Notes under the pieces: generated by a model | Seen by the model: the letters and a program-made list of their open reading frames with translations, nothing else | The model's database searches: none | Told to the model about the DNA's origin: nothing | Shown: positions 53,442-61,329 of the stretch, piece by piece | Numbering within the stretch: the first letter of the stretch is position 1 | Layout of the letters: each line of letters opens with the position of its first letter | Position numbers and translations under genes: made by a program | Assembly (NCBI RefSeq): GCF_000744705.1 | Contig: NZ_JQML01000001.1 | Span: 248,001-312,000, forward strand | DNA from: Streptacidiphilus albus JL83 | GTDB taxonomy: Bacteria > Actinomycetota > Actinomycetes > Streptomycetales > Streptomycetaceae | Length of the DNA: 64,000 nt | Direction of reading: 5' to 3'

Positions 53442-53549
53442 GCGGTGGCGAGGCTCGCCCTGGCCCGGTCGCGATTTCTCGAACTGGACGCGCCGGAACA
53501 GGTCGCCCAGGTCGACCGGCTGCTGGCGGAATGGCGCGACCGCCGGTAG
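53442..53549 (+). pseudogene. In-frame TPR tail beyond the premature TAG
   Basis: Directly after the TAG, the same frame reads VARLALARSRFLELDAPEQV, then DRLLAEWRDRR and stops at 53547. This is the usual last helix pair of AfsR/STAND-type TPR regulators. The missing middle suggests an internal deletion plus a stop. Confidence 0.65.
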
Positions 53550-53571
53550 CCGAGCCACGGCCCGGGCCAGG

Positions 53572-53607
53572 GCCGGTCGGGAACGGGGGTGCATGTTCCC
53601 GACCGGC
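53572..53607. terminator. Terminator hairpin between convergent genes
   Basis: GCCGGTCGGGAAC (53572-53584) pairs exactly with GTTCCCGACCGGC (53595-53607). A second hairpin, GCCCGCC/GGCGGGC, follows at 53632-53652 and would serve the hydrolase gene from the other side. Confidence 0.88.
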
Positions 53608-53662
53608 TACGGAAGACGGGGGTCACGGACTGCCCGCCTCCTGGTGGCGGGCGGGTCGTGGG

Positions 53663-54382
53663 TCAGACCTTGGCGAGCGCGGCCTTGATGAACTCGGCGG
53701 TGCGTACGGGTCGCGCGACGAAGGCGATGTGCGATCCGTCGATCTCCTCGGTGGTCGCCGCCATCCGCTGGGCCATGAAGCGCTGGGCCTCGGGGGCGAC
53801 GGCGTTGTCGTGCCGGGAGACCAGGTACCAGCAGGGGACGGTCCTCCAGCCGGCCGCGGTCGCGTTCTCGCTGAACGCGACTGCGGCGAGCGGCCGTTGG
53901 GTGGCGCCCAGGACCCGGGCCAGATCGACGGGCACGTCGGCGCAGAAGGTCTCGCGGAAGTGCTCGCGGTCGACGTACAGGTCGGGGCCGCCGACGGCGC
54001 CGGGTGCGTCGTAGGGGGTCGGGCGCACCGAGTCGGCCAGCAGGGTGGCCGGGAAGGGCGCCTGCACGGACCCGCAGCTCTCGCCCTCGTCGAGGCTGAA
54101 CGCGGCGAGGTAGACCAGGCCCACGACGTTGTCGAGGCCGGCCGAGGCCTGGGTGATCACCGCGCCGCCGTACGAGTGGCCCACCAGCACCACCGGTCCA
54201 TCGATCGCGGACGTCACGGCGCCTACCGCGGCCGCGTCGTGGGCCAGACCGCGCAGCGGGTTCGGCGGTGCGACCACGCGGTACCCCGCGACGGTCAGCT
54301 CGCGGATCACGCCCGAGAAGCCCGAGGCGTCGGCGAACGCCCCGTGGACCAGGACGACGGTGGGTTTGGTCGGATCAGACAT
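53663..54382 (-). CDS. Alpha/beta hydrolase (EstC/salicylate-binding-protein-like)
   Basis: A 239-residue alpha/beta hydrolase. Oxyanion His-Gly is in VVLVHGAFADASGFSGVI, nucleophile Ser in VLVGHSYGGAVITQA, acid residue in SRHDNAV, and the catalytic His in IDGSHIAFVARP. The group acts on small esters or serves as peroxide-free haloperoxidase-like enzymes in streptomycetes. The ATG at 54382 follows AAGGAGAC. It has no operon partners. Confidence 0.9.
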   Translation of the reverse strand: MSDPTKPTVVLVHGAFADASGFSGVIRELTVAGYRVVAPPNPLRGLAHDAAAVGAVTSAIDGPVVLVGHSYGGAVITQASAGLDNVVGLVYLAAFSLDEGESCGSVQAPFPATLLADSVRPTPYDAPGAVGGPDLYVDREHFRETFCADVPVDLARVLGATQRPLAAVAFSENATAAGWRTVPCWYLVSRHDNAVAPEAQRFMAQRMAATTEEIDGSHIAFVARPVRTAEFIKAALAKV

Positions 54383-54554
54383 CGAGAAGTCTCCTTCGCG
54401 GTGGTGACGACGGTGAGCACGATCGACCACGGCGCAAGCCCGCCCCGGGCCGATGCGGCCGTCGGGACCGTGGGCGCTGCGCTTGGCCCGGCCCTCAGTC
54501 AACCGTCGGCGCGAGGGGATCACCAGGAAATCCGACGTGCAGGAGTACGGCGGG

Positions 54555-55865
54555 TCAGTCCTCGGCGGCTTCGAGGGCGGCGGACTCCCGGGCGTAGGGC
54601 CGGTACAGGGTGGTCATGAAGAGCCCGTTGGCGAGGCAGAGGACCACCACCAGCCACAGCACCGCGGCGCGCAGCCCGATGGCGTCGCTGAGGTAGCCGA
54701 CCACGAGGGTGTTGAGCGCCCAGCCCGCCGACTCGGCCGACAGCATCAGCGCGAACGCGGCGCTGCGCAGTTCGGGTCGGGTCACCGCCATCAGGATCGG
54801 GCGGTTGGCGCCCGGATTGAACCCCTGGAACAGGCCCAGCGCGGCGAAGAAGGCGATGTAGATCCCGATCGACGGCCAGCTGACCTGGGTGCCCAGCAGG
54901 GCGGCGACGGCCCAGGCGAGGGTTGCGGCCTGCCACGTCACCAGCCGTCCGGTGCCCGGCCATCGGCGCTGCGCCCGGTCCACCACGATGCCGCCGAGCA
55001 CCGTGCCGAGCAGGTAGGCCAACGCGGCCGGCGCGGTCACCAGCGAGGCCTCGGCGTTGCTGAAGTGGAAGACGTCGACCAGATAGACCACCCCGAAGCT
55101 GAGCAGCGTGAACTGACTGTTCGTCAACCTCTGGACCAGGATCAGCTGGCGGGTGCGGATGCCCAGCAGCTCGCGCAGCACCGCCCCGGTCAGCCGGTCC
55201 GACGGCGCGAGAGTCCGCGCAGGCGGCTGCGCCCGGTCGGCAGCCCCGACCCCCGGGTCCCGGAAGAAGAGCAGGACCAGCACGCCGAACACGACGGTGA
55301 CCGCGCCGGAGACGAAGAACCCGTAGCGCCAGCCGTCGTGGACCCGGGAGAGCTGGCCCAGGAGCGGGCCGACGACCGCCAGGCCCACGGCGGCACCGCC
55401 GTAGAGGTACCCCGAGGCCCGACCCCGGGTGGCGTCCTCGAACAGGTCGGCGAGGATGCCGTTGACCAGCGGTCCGCCCCCGGCGAAGCCGGCGGCCGCG
55501 ATGGTGAACAGGACCACCAGCTGGGTCCAGTTCTGGGCCAGGCCCGTCGCGATGCTCCAACCGCCCCACAGTCCCGAGGAGATCACCAGGACCGCCTTGC
55601 GGTTGGTGCGCTGGGCCAGCGCCGCCCAGGCCGGGCCGGTCACCATGCCGGCCAGCTTCGAGGCGGCGACCAGCACCCCGAGTGCGGACAGCGGTACGCC
55701 CAGGGCGGTCCGCAGGGCCGGGAAGAGCACCGTGGCGACGCTGCCCTCGGTACCGTCCATACTGGTCAGTCCGCTGAGCAGGGCGAGTTGACGCCACCGC
55801 CCCGGTTGTCCCGCCGGGGCGGTGGGGGCCTGCGGGCTTGCCACGGCGAGGGGCTCCGCCGACAT
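54555..55865 (-). CDS. MFS transporter, second gene of the sulfatase operon
   Basis: A 436-residue 12-helix transporter. It shows ALAQRTNRKAVLVISSGLWGGW (motif A area), GGGPLVNGILADLFEDATRGRASG and GIYIAFFAALGLFQGFNPGANRP. The start is the ATG at 55865 (GGAG six bases upstream), 74 bases after the sulfatase stop and on the same strand. It probably imports the sulfated compound used by the sulfatases, or exports a product; the direction cannot be read from sequence. Confidence 0.86.
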   Translation of the reverse strand: MSAEPLAVASPQAPTAPAGQPGRWRQLALLSGLTSMDGTEGSVATVLFPALRTALGVPLSALGVLVAASKLAGMVTGPAWAALAQRTNRKAVLVISSGLWGGWSIATGLAQNWTQLVVLFTIAAAGFAGGGPLVNGILADLFEDATRGRASGYLYGGAAVGLAVVGPLLGQLSRVHDGWRYGFFVSGAVTVVFGVLVLLFFRDPGVGAADRAQPPARTLAPSDRLTGAVLRELLGIRTRQLILVQRLTNSQFTLLSFGVVYLVDVFHFSNAEASLVTAPAALAYLLGTVLGGIVVDRAQRRWPGTGRLVTWQAATLAWAVAALLGTQVSWPSIGIYIAFFAALGLFQGFNPGANRPILMAVTRPELRSAAFALMLSAESAGWALNTLVVGYLSDAIGLRAAVLWLVVVLCLANGLFMTTLYRPYARESAALEAAED

Positions 55866-55939
55866 CTGGTCTCCATACGTGTTCAGGGCCGGCTCATCCG
55901 GTTGGGTGGTTCTTGCGGTGCCCGGCAGATGCGGGACGG

Positions 55940-57514
55940 TCAGCTCCGCTGTCCGCCGTGCGTGGCGCGTTCCTGCAGCAGCTGCTGCCAGCGGCCGAGG
56001 AGTCGGGGCGTCTGAGGGACCTCGGGCGTGTGCCAGGAGACCGGGACGGTCAGGGCGGCGAGCCGCTCCTCCAGGTCCTGGGCCAGGTGGCTCCGCCCGG
56101 TGTCGCGCAGGTGCTGCGCGTACCGGACCGGGTCGTTGTAGTGGGTGGGCCCGGTCTGCAGGGTCGTCTGCATCGGGTCGGGCAGACAGCCGGGCCTGCC
56201 CGCGTACCGGTGCCACCACTCGGACAGGTGGGAGCGCATCCGCGCGGCCAACTCGGGTTGGCTGTCGAGCAGATCACGGGTCAGGTAGGGGTCGCCGGTG
56301 ACGTCGAAGAGCTGTTCCCACTCGGCACGGAAGCATCCGGGGTGGTAGGTGCGGATGTAGAGGTGGTCACGGGTGCGCACGGCGCGCTGGTAGGTGTGGG
56401 CGCCGTGGCCCAGCACCAGGTACTCCCGCGACTCGGTCTCCTCGCCGCGGACGGCCCGGGCGAAGGACTCGCCCTGCCAGCCGGCCGGGACGCTCAGGCC
56501 GAGCAGGTCGCAGAGAGTCGGGGCGAGGTCGATGTTGTAGAGCAGGGCGTCGTTGCGTCTGGCCTGTTCGGGCAGGTCGTCGGTGACGCCGGGCCAGTAC
56601 ACGACCAACGGGAGCCGGTGGGTGGGTTCGTTGGCCAGGCCGTGCTCGGCGTAGGAGCCCAGCTCGCCGAAGGACTCGCCGTGGTCGGCGCTGACGATCA
56701 CGGCGGTGTCCTGCGCGATGCCCAACTCCTCCAGGGTGGCCATCAGCAGGCCGAAGTGGTGGTCCCAGTAGCTGATCGCGCCGTCGAAGCCGTTGATCAG
56801 GTGCTCGAAGTCGGCGCGGGAGCGGATGGCGTCGGGCATGTTGTGCGGCACCGGTGAGCGGCCGGGTCCGGTGAGGGAGTAGTGCAGGTCCAGCGCGCTG
56901 CGCGGCCCGTACACCTCGGCGTGCGCCTCGATGGTCTCCTCGTCCGGCCAGGCCTGCACCGGCCCGGAGGCCGCCATCCGCTCGGTCCACTCCGCCGGCT
57001 GGGTGTAGTCGGTGTGCGGTTCCCAGTAGGTCAGGTGCAGGTACCAGTCGTCCTGCTCGGCGTGCCGGCGGAGCCAGTCGATGGCCACCCGGTTGACGTC
57101 CTGGGCCTCCTCGTCGCCGAAGCGGTCGGTGGCCCGGATGCTCTCGCGGAAGTTGCCGTGGAAGAAGTACGCCCGGTGGCGCTCGGCGAAGACCGAGACC
57201 GCCGCGGTGTAGTAGCCGCCCCAGCCCAGGCGCTGACCGAGCAGCGGACGGTCGGGCTCGGGGCCGTGCCCGGCGTCCAGACGGAACTGCGCGGCCTGGC
57301 CGAAGTGCCCGATGACGCCGTTGGTGATGCCGAACTGCCCGCTGGTCAGCGCGGTGCGGGAGGGCAGGCAGGGAGAGTCGGAGCAGTAGTAGCGGTCGAA
57401 GGTGACCGACTTGTCCGCCAGCGCCTGCAGGTTCGGGGTGGTCGGCCGGTGGTAGCCGTAAGGGGTGGTGTGGTCGGCGCGAAGGGTGTCCACATCGACG
57501 TAGATGATACGCAA
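55940..57514 (-). CDS. Cytoplasmic sulfatase, FGly type (C-L-P-S-R)
   Basis: A 524-residue alkaline-phosphatase-superfamily sulfatase. Cys49 in DSPCLPSRTALTSGQ is the residue turned into formylglycine by an FGE. Metal ligands lie in IIYVDVDTLRADH (Asp7, Asp9) and VIVSADHGESFGE. There is no signal peptide. The start chosen is the TTG at 57514, seven bases after GAGGA and at the right place for the first strand; the GTA before it cannot start and upstream codons are unconserved. It diverges from the second sulfatase (57682), and both genes carry GTACATATC just before the ribosome site. The substrate is unknown; sulfate esters of sugars or choline are typical of this family. Confidence 0.9.
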   Translation of the reverse strand: MRIIYVDVDTLRADHTTPYGYHRPTTPNLQALADKSVTFDRYYCSDSPCLPSRTALTSGQFGITNGVIGHFGQAAQFRLDAGHGPEPDRPLLGQRLGWGGYYTAAVSVFAERHRAYFFHGNFRESIRATDRFGDEEAQDVNRVAIDWLRRHAEQDDWYLHLTYWEPHTDYTQPAEWTERMAASGPVQAWPDEETIEAHAEVYGPRSALDLHYSLTGPGRSPVPHNMPDAIRSRADFEHLINGFDGAISYWDHHFGLLMATLEELGIAQDTAVIVSADHGESFGELGSYAEHGLANEPTHRLPLVVYWPGVTDDLPEQARRNDALLYNIDLAPTLCDLLGLSVPAGWQGESFARAVRGEETESREYLVLGHGAHTYQRAVRTRDHLYIRTYHPGCFRAEWEQLFDVTGDPYLTRDLLDSQPELAARMRSHLSEWWHRYAGRPGCLPDPMQTTLQTGPTHYNDPVRYAQHLRDTGRSHLAQDLEERLAALTVPVSWHTPEVPQTPRLLGRWQQLLQERATHGGQRS

Positions 57515-57681
57515 GGCGTCCTCGCTGATATGTACTGACGAACCTAAGGTGGATGCCCAGGCTGCTCGACCCATCGACAGGCGTCAAGGTAGGAGGCGGG
57601 CTTTGTCACACGAACTTCATGAATCTTGACTACCGCACTCCCGCGTATATCGTCGTGCGTACATATCGAGGAGGGCGCCGC
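57515..57681. promoter_or_regulatory. Divergent sulfatase promoter region with mirrored GTACATATC sites
   Basis: GTACATATC stands at 57659-57667 (+ strand) and, on the minus strand, at 57535-57527. Each is about 4-5 bases from a ribosome site (GAGGAGGG and GAGGAC). A related CGTATATCG lies at 57643-57651. Placement suggests a repressor that blocks transcription or leaderless-like initiation on both sides, most likely the PadR protein at 59516. Confidence 0.7.
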
Positions 57682-59469
57682 ATGAAGGCCGTCATGGTCA
57701 TGTTCGACACTCTGAACCGGCGGTTCCTGCCGCCCTACGGCGCGGACTGGGTCCACGCGCCGAACTTCACCCGGCTCGCCGAGCGCACCGTCGCCTTCGA
57801 CAACTGCTACGCCGGGAGCATGCCCTGCATGCCGGCCCGCCGGGAGCTGCACACCGGCCGCTACAACTTCCTGCACCGCAGTTGGGGCCCGCTGGAACCG
57901 TTCGACGACTCGGTGCCCGAGCTGCTGAAGAACAACGGCGTCCACACCCATCTGACCACCGACCACCAGCACTACTGGGAGGACGGCGGGGCCACCTACC
58001 ACGGCCGCTTCAGCACCTTCGAGTTCTTCCGCGGCCAGGAGGGGGACGCCTGGAAGGGGCAGGTCGCCGACCCCGAGATCCCCGACAGCCTCAAGGCCCT
58101 CCGGATGGACAGCTGGCGGCAGGACTGGGTCAACCGCGCCCACCTCGCGGACGAGGCCGACCACCCGCAGACCCGCACCTTCGACGCCGGCCTGGAGTTC
58201 CTGCACACCAACCACTCCGAGGACGGCTGGTTCCTGCAGATCGAGACCTTCGACCCGCACGAGCCCTTCTTCAGCTACGCCCGGCACAAGGAGCTCTACC
58301 CGCACGACTACACCGGCCCGCACTTCGACTGGCCCGACTACAAGCAGGTCCTGGAGACCCCCGAGCAGGTCGAACACGGACGCCTGGAGTACGCGGCCCT
58401 GCTGTCCATGTGCGACGCCTCCCTGGGCCGCGTCCTGGACGCCATGGACGAACTCCGGCTGTGGGACGACACCCTGCTGATCGTCAACACCGACCACGGC
58501 CTGCTGCTCGGCGAGCACGGCTGGTGGGGGAAGAACGTCCAGCCCTGGTACGACGAGACCATCCACACCCCGCTGTTCGTCTGGGACCCGCGCAGCGCCC
58601 GGCAGGGCGAGCGCCGCGCCTCACTGGTGCAGACGATCGACCTGGGTCCCACCCTGCTGGAGTACTTCGGCGTCGACCGCACTCCGGACATGCAGGGCCG
58701 GCCCCTGCGCGACACCGTCGCCACCGACGCGCCGGTGCGCGAGGCCGGGCTCTTCGGCGCCTTCGGCGGGCATGTGAGCGTGACCGACGGCCGCTACGTC
58801 TACATGCGCGCCTGCGCCGAGCCGGCCAACGGCCCGCTGTCCGAGCACACCCTGATGCCCACCCACATGCGCGGCCGGTTCCGCCCCGAGGAGCTGCGCG
58901 GCGCGGAACTGGCGCCGCCGTTCAGCTTCACCAAGGGCGTTCCGCTGCTCAAGGTGCCGGGACACGCCATGTCCAGCCCCTACGCCTTCGGCACCCTGCT
59001 GTTCGACCTGGCGGCCGACCCCGGGCAGGAGCACCCGCTCGTCGACGACGAGCTGGAGCTGCGGATGGCCGAACTGCTGACCCGGGAACTGCGCGCGGCC
59101 GACGCCCCCGACGAGCAGTACCAGCGCCTCGGCCTCCCCCGCAGCGGTCCGGTGACCGGTGAGCACCTGCTGGCCCGCCGTCAGCAGCCACAGGCGATCG
59201 CCGCCCGCCGGCCCGCACCGCGCCCCGAGGACTACCCGGCCGGCCCGGTCAGCGTCCACGTCCCGCTGCGCGAACTGCTGGCGGACCCGGCGGCCGAGGC
59301 GGTGCTGCGCCGCCACCTGGCCGGCCTGCTCGACGGCCCCTTCGTCACCATCGCCGCCGGGCTCTCGCTCCTGCAGGTCGCCGCCTTCGCCGTCGGTCTG
59401 CTGCCCCGCCAGCGGCTGGACGCCCTGGCGGCCGACCTCGCCACGGTCGCCGCCGACCGGAGCGCCTGA
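57682..59469 (+). CDS. Cytoplasmic sulfatase, FGly type (C-M-P-A-R), with C-terminal extension
   Basis: A 595-residue sulfatase. Cys49 in GSMPCMPARRELHTGR sits at the same residue number as in the divergent sulfatase. The metal sites are MVMFDTLNRR (only one Asp in the first strand) and LLIVNTDHGLLLGEHGWWGKN. About 95 residues after position 500 have no sulfatase motif and end in a hydrophobic helix-like stretch (ITIAAGLSLLQVAAFAVGLL-like). There is no signal peptide. The ATG at 57682 follows GAGGAGGG. The C-x-P-A-R form is accepted by FGEs. Two different sulfatases together suggest stepwise removal of sulfates from one molecule. Confidence 0.9.
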   Translation: MKAVMVMFDTLNRRFLPPYGADWVHAPNFTRLAERTVAFDNCYAGSMPCMPARRELHTGRYNFLHRSWGPLEPFDDSVPELLKNNGVHTHLTTDHQHYWEDGGATYHGRFSTFEFFRGQEGDAWKGQVADPEIPDSLKALRMDSWRQDWVNRAHLADEADHPQTRTFDAGLEFLHTNHSEDGWFLQIETFDPHEPFFSYARHKELYPHDYTGPHFDWPDYKQVLETPEQVEHGRLEYAALLSMCDASLGRVLDAMDELRLWDDTLLIVNTDHGLLLGEHGWWGKNVQPWYDETIHTPLFVWDPRSARQGERRASLVQTIDLGPTLLEYFGVDRTPDMQGRPLRDTVATDAPVREAGLFGAFGGHVSVTDGRYVYMRACAEPANGPLSEHTLMPTHMRGRFRPEELRGAELAPPFSFTKGVPLLKVPGHAMSSPYAFGTLLFDLAADPGQEHPLVDDELELRMAELLTRELRAADAPDEQYQRLGLPRSGPVTGEHLLARRQQPQAIAARRPAPRPEDYPAGPVSVHVPLRELLADPAAEAVLRRHLAGLLDGPFVTIAAGLSLLQVAAFAVGLLPRQRLDALAADLATVAADRSA

Positions 59470-59477
59470 CGCCGTGC

Positions 59478-59513
59478 GGCGCCCCCTGGCCGGGACTGCG
59501 GTCAGGGGGCGCC
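59478..59513. terminator. Bidirectional terminator between sulfatase and padR
   Basis: GGCGCCCCCTG (59478-59488) pairs with CAGGGGGCGCC (59503-59513) between convergent stops at 59469 and 59516. Confidence 0.9.
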
Positions 59514-59515
59514 GG

Positions 59516-60112
59516 TCAGGAGGTGCCGGTCAGCGGGGTGCCGGTCAGCGGGGTGCGGCCTGCCTGGAGGCGCTGCAGCGTGAGCTTCAGCCAGGCGATG
59601 TACGCCGCCGTCGACGCGAAGCCCTGCTCGTGGGCGGTGAGATGGATCTCCCTCGCCCAGGCCGGATCGAGCTCCGGGATCTGCGGGTCGTAGCCGGCGA
59701 CGCCGGCCAACGCCCCGTTCTCGCTGACGTTCCTGAGGCGGTACTCCAGCTCGGTGCGCACGATGTCGATCGCGATGTCGCGGCCGAGCTGCCCCGCGAA
59801 GATGAACCTCAGCATGAAATCCGGGTCCATCGGGCGCGACGCCGGCTCGTACGGGGAACGGGCCCACGCCAGCAGCGCCTCGTGGCCGGTCCCGGTGAGC
59901 CGGTAGACCTTCGCGTCCGGACGCCCCTCGCGCGGGTCGACCTCGAAGACGACCCACCCCCGCTCGACCATCTTCGCGAGGGTGCGGTAGATCTGCGGCA
60001 GCTGCACCCCGTACCCGATGAACCGTCCCGGCCCCTCCATCCAGCGACGCAGGTCGTATCCGGAGAACCGCCCCAGGGACAGGACGCCGAGGATCACGTA
60101 GTCGAGTTGCAT
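59516..60112 (-). CDS. PadR-family regulator of the sulfatase locus
   Basis: A 198-residue regulator. The winged helix is VILGVLSLGRFSGYDLRRWM, then VQLPQIYRTLAKMVERGWVVFE and PDAKVYRLTGTGHEAL, all PadR signatures. The C-terminal Vir-like helical part ends in a TPLTG-TPLTG repeat encoded by near-identical 15-bp units. It lies 48 bases after the FGE gene on the same strand and probably shares its transcript. A CTATGTAC box lies just upstream (60123-60130). It likely represses the FGE-padR and sulfatase units and responds to the substrate. Confidence 0.88.
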   Translation of the reverse strand: MQLDYVILGVLSLGRFSGYDLRRWMEGPGRFIGYGVQLPQIYRTLAKMVERGWVVFEVDPREGRPDAKVYRLTGTGHEALLAWARSPYEPASRPMDPDFMLRFIFAGQLGRDIAIDIVRTELEYRLRNVSENGALAGVAGYDPQIPELDPAWAREIHLTAHEQGFASTAAYIAWLKLTLQRLQAGRTPLTGTPLTGTS

Positions 60113-60122
60113 TCCGCGCTTC

Positions 60123-60130
60123 CTATGTAC
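60123..60130. promoter_or_regulatory. CTATGTAC box before padR
   Basis: Fourth location of the TATGTAC/GTACATA motif in the cluster, 11 bases before the padR start codon, in the FGE-padR gap. Confidence 0.55.
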
Positions 60131-60160
60131 CCGAGCAGTTAACAGGCCCCCAGGCTGACC

Positions 60161-61141
60161 TCACCCGGCAGCGCTGTCAAGATCCGCCGCGCAGCGGAAG
60201 CCGGTGTTGCCGCCGGAGGCGTCGACGTCGTTGGCGGTACGGGCGGCCACCCGGTACCGGTTGCAGTAGGAGCTGTGGCACAGGTAGGAGCCGCCGCGGA
60301 TCACCTTGGCGGTCCCGGACGCCGGGCCGCTCGGGTTCGCGCCGGGACTCCTGTCGTGCTGGGTGGTCCACCAGTCGGCGCACCACTCCCAGACGTTGCC
60401 GGACACGTTGTACAGGCCGAAGCCGTTGGGCTCGAAGGCGTCCACCGGCGCGGTGCCCCGGTAGCCGTCGGCGGCCGTGTTCCTGGCCGGGAACGATCCG
60501 CGCCAGATGTTGCAGCGGTAGTCGCCGTCCGGGTCCAGCTCGTCGCCCCACGGGTAGCGGCGCTGCTCCAGGCCGCCACGGGCCGCGTACTCCCACTCCG
60601 CCTCGGTGGGCAGGCGTTTGCCCGCCCACCGCGCGTACGCGGCGGCGTCGTTCCACGAGACGTGCGCCACCGGGTGGTCCTCGCGGCCCGCCGTCCCGCT
60701 GCCCGGCCCCTCCGGACGGGCCCAGTGCGCGCCGCCGACCCCGCACCACCACGGCGTGCGGGCCGGGCGGGGCGAGGCGCGCCGCAGCGCGGCCGGCAGG
60801 AACCCCGCGAACACGTAGGACCAGCCGATCCGCTCGGCATCGGTGACATGGCCCGTGGCGGAGACGAACCGCGCGAAGCGGTCGTTGCTGACCGCGTGCG
60901 CGTCGATCCGGAAGGAGTCCAGCCGTACGGCGCGCACCGGGCCTTCGCCGTCGGCCGCGAAGCCCTCCGCGTCATCCGTTCCCATCAGGAACTCCCCGCC
61001 CGGCACCGTCACCATGCCGGTCGGGTCGGGACCGGCGGCCCGGCGCCCCGGCCAGACCGCGGGCACCGCCGGGACCGCCGCGCCGCGGCCGGACGGAAGG
61101 CAGCAGCCCGGCCGGCCGCCCCCACTGTCGCCGGTATCCAT
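60161..61141 (-). CDS. Formylglycine-generating enzyme (sulfatase activator)
   Basis: A 326-residue FGE/SUMF1-family enzyme that oxidises the Cys of C-x-P-x-R motifs to formylglycine using copper and O2. The family core starts at MVTVPGGEFLMGTDD (residue about 43). It contains GHVTDAERIGWSYVF, HPVAHVSWNDAAAYARWAG, RLPTEAEWEYAARGG, and the active-site pair Cys288/Cys293 in GGSYLCHSSYCNRYRVAAR, which separates true FGEs from EgtB/PvdO relatives. The first 42 residues are Pro/Gly-rich and variable. The ATG at 61141 follows GGGAGGAG. It should activate the two sulfatases nearby. Confidence 0.93.
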   Translation of the reverse strand: MDTGDSGGGRPGCCLPSGRGAAVPAVPAVWPGRRAAGPDPTGMVTVPGGEFLMGTDDAEGFAADGEGPVRAVRLDSFRIDAHAVSNDRFARFVSATGHVTDAERIGWSYVFAGFLPAALRRASPRPARTPWWCGVGGAHWARPEGPGSGTAGREDHPVAHVSWNDAAAYARWAGKRLPTEAEWEYAARGGLEQRRYPWGDELDPDGDYRCNIWRGSFPARNTAADGYRGTAPVDAFEPNGFGLYNVSGNVWEWCADWWTTQHDRSPGANPSGPASGTAKVIRGGSYLCHSSYCNRYRVAARTANDVDASGGNTGFRCAADLDSAAG

Positions 61142-61178
61142 CGCAGACTCCTCCCGGTCGGGTCGACTGACCTGCATC

Positions 61179-61198
61179 CTATATGCCACCGTACATAG
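61179..61198. promoter_or_regulatory. CTATATGC-CACC-GTACATAG dyad upstream of the FGE gene
   Basis: An imperfect 8-bp inverted repeat (6 of 8 match) containing GTACATAG, the same core as the sulfatase sites. It is 38 bases before the FGE start and lies in the divergent gap shared with the SpoIIE gene at 61330. Confidence 0.65.
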
Positions 61199-61329
61199 TA
61201 ACCACGGACCGTCCGGGGTCCCGGCGAGGTGCGTCCGGCGCGTTCGCCCCGGCACGCCTGCGGTACCTCCGAGCGACTGGCTCCGCTCCCCGACTCGTGG
61301 CCCACCCTGCGCAGGTACACAGTAGGGAT

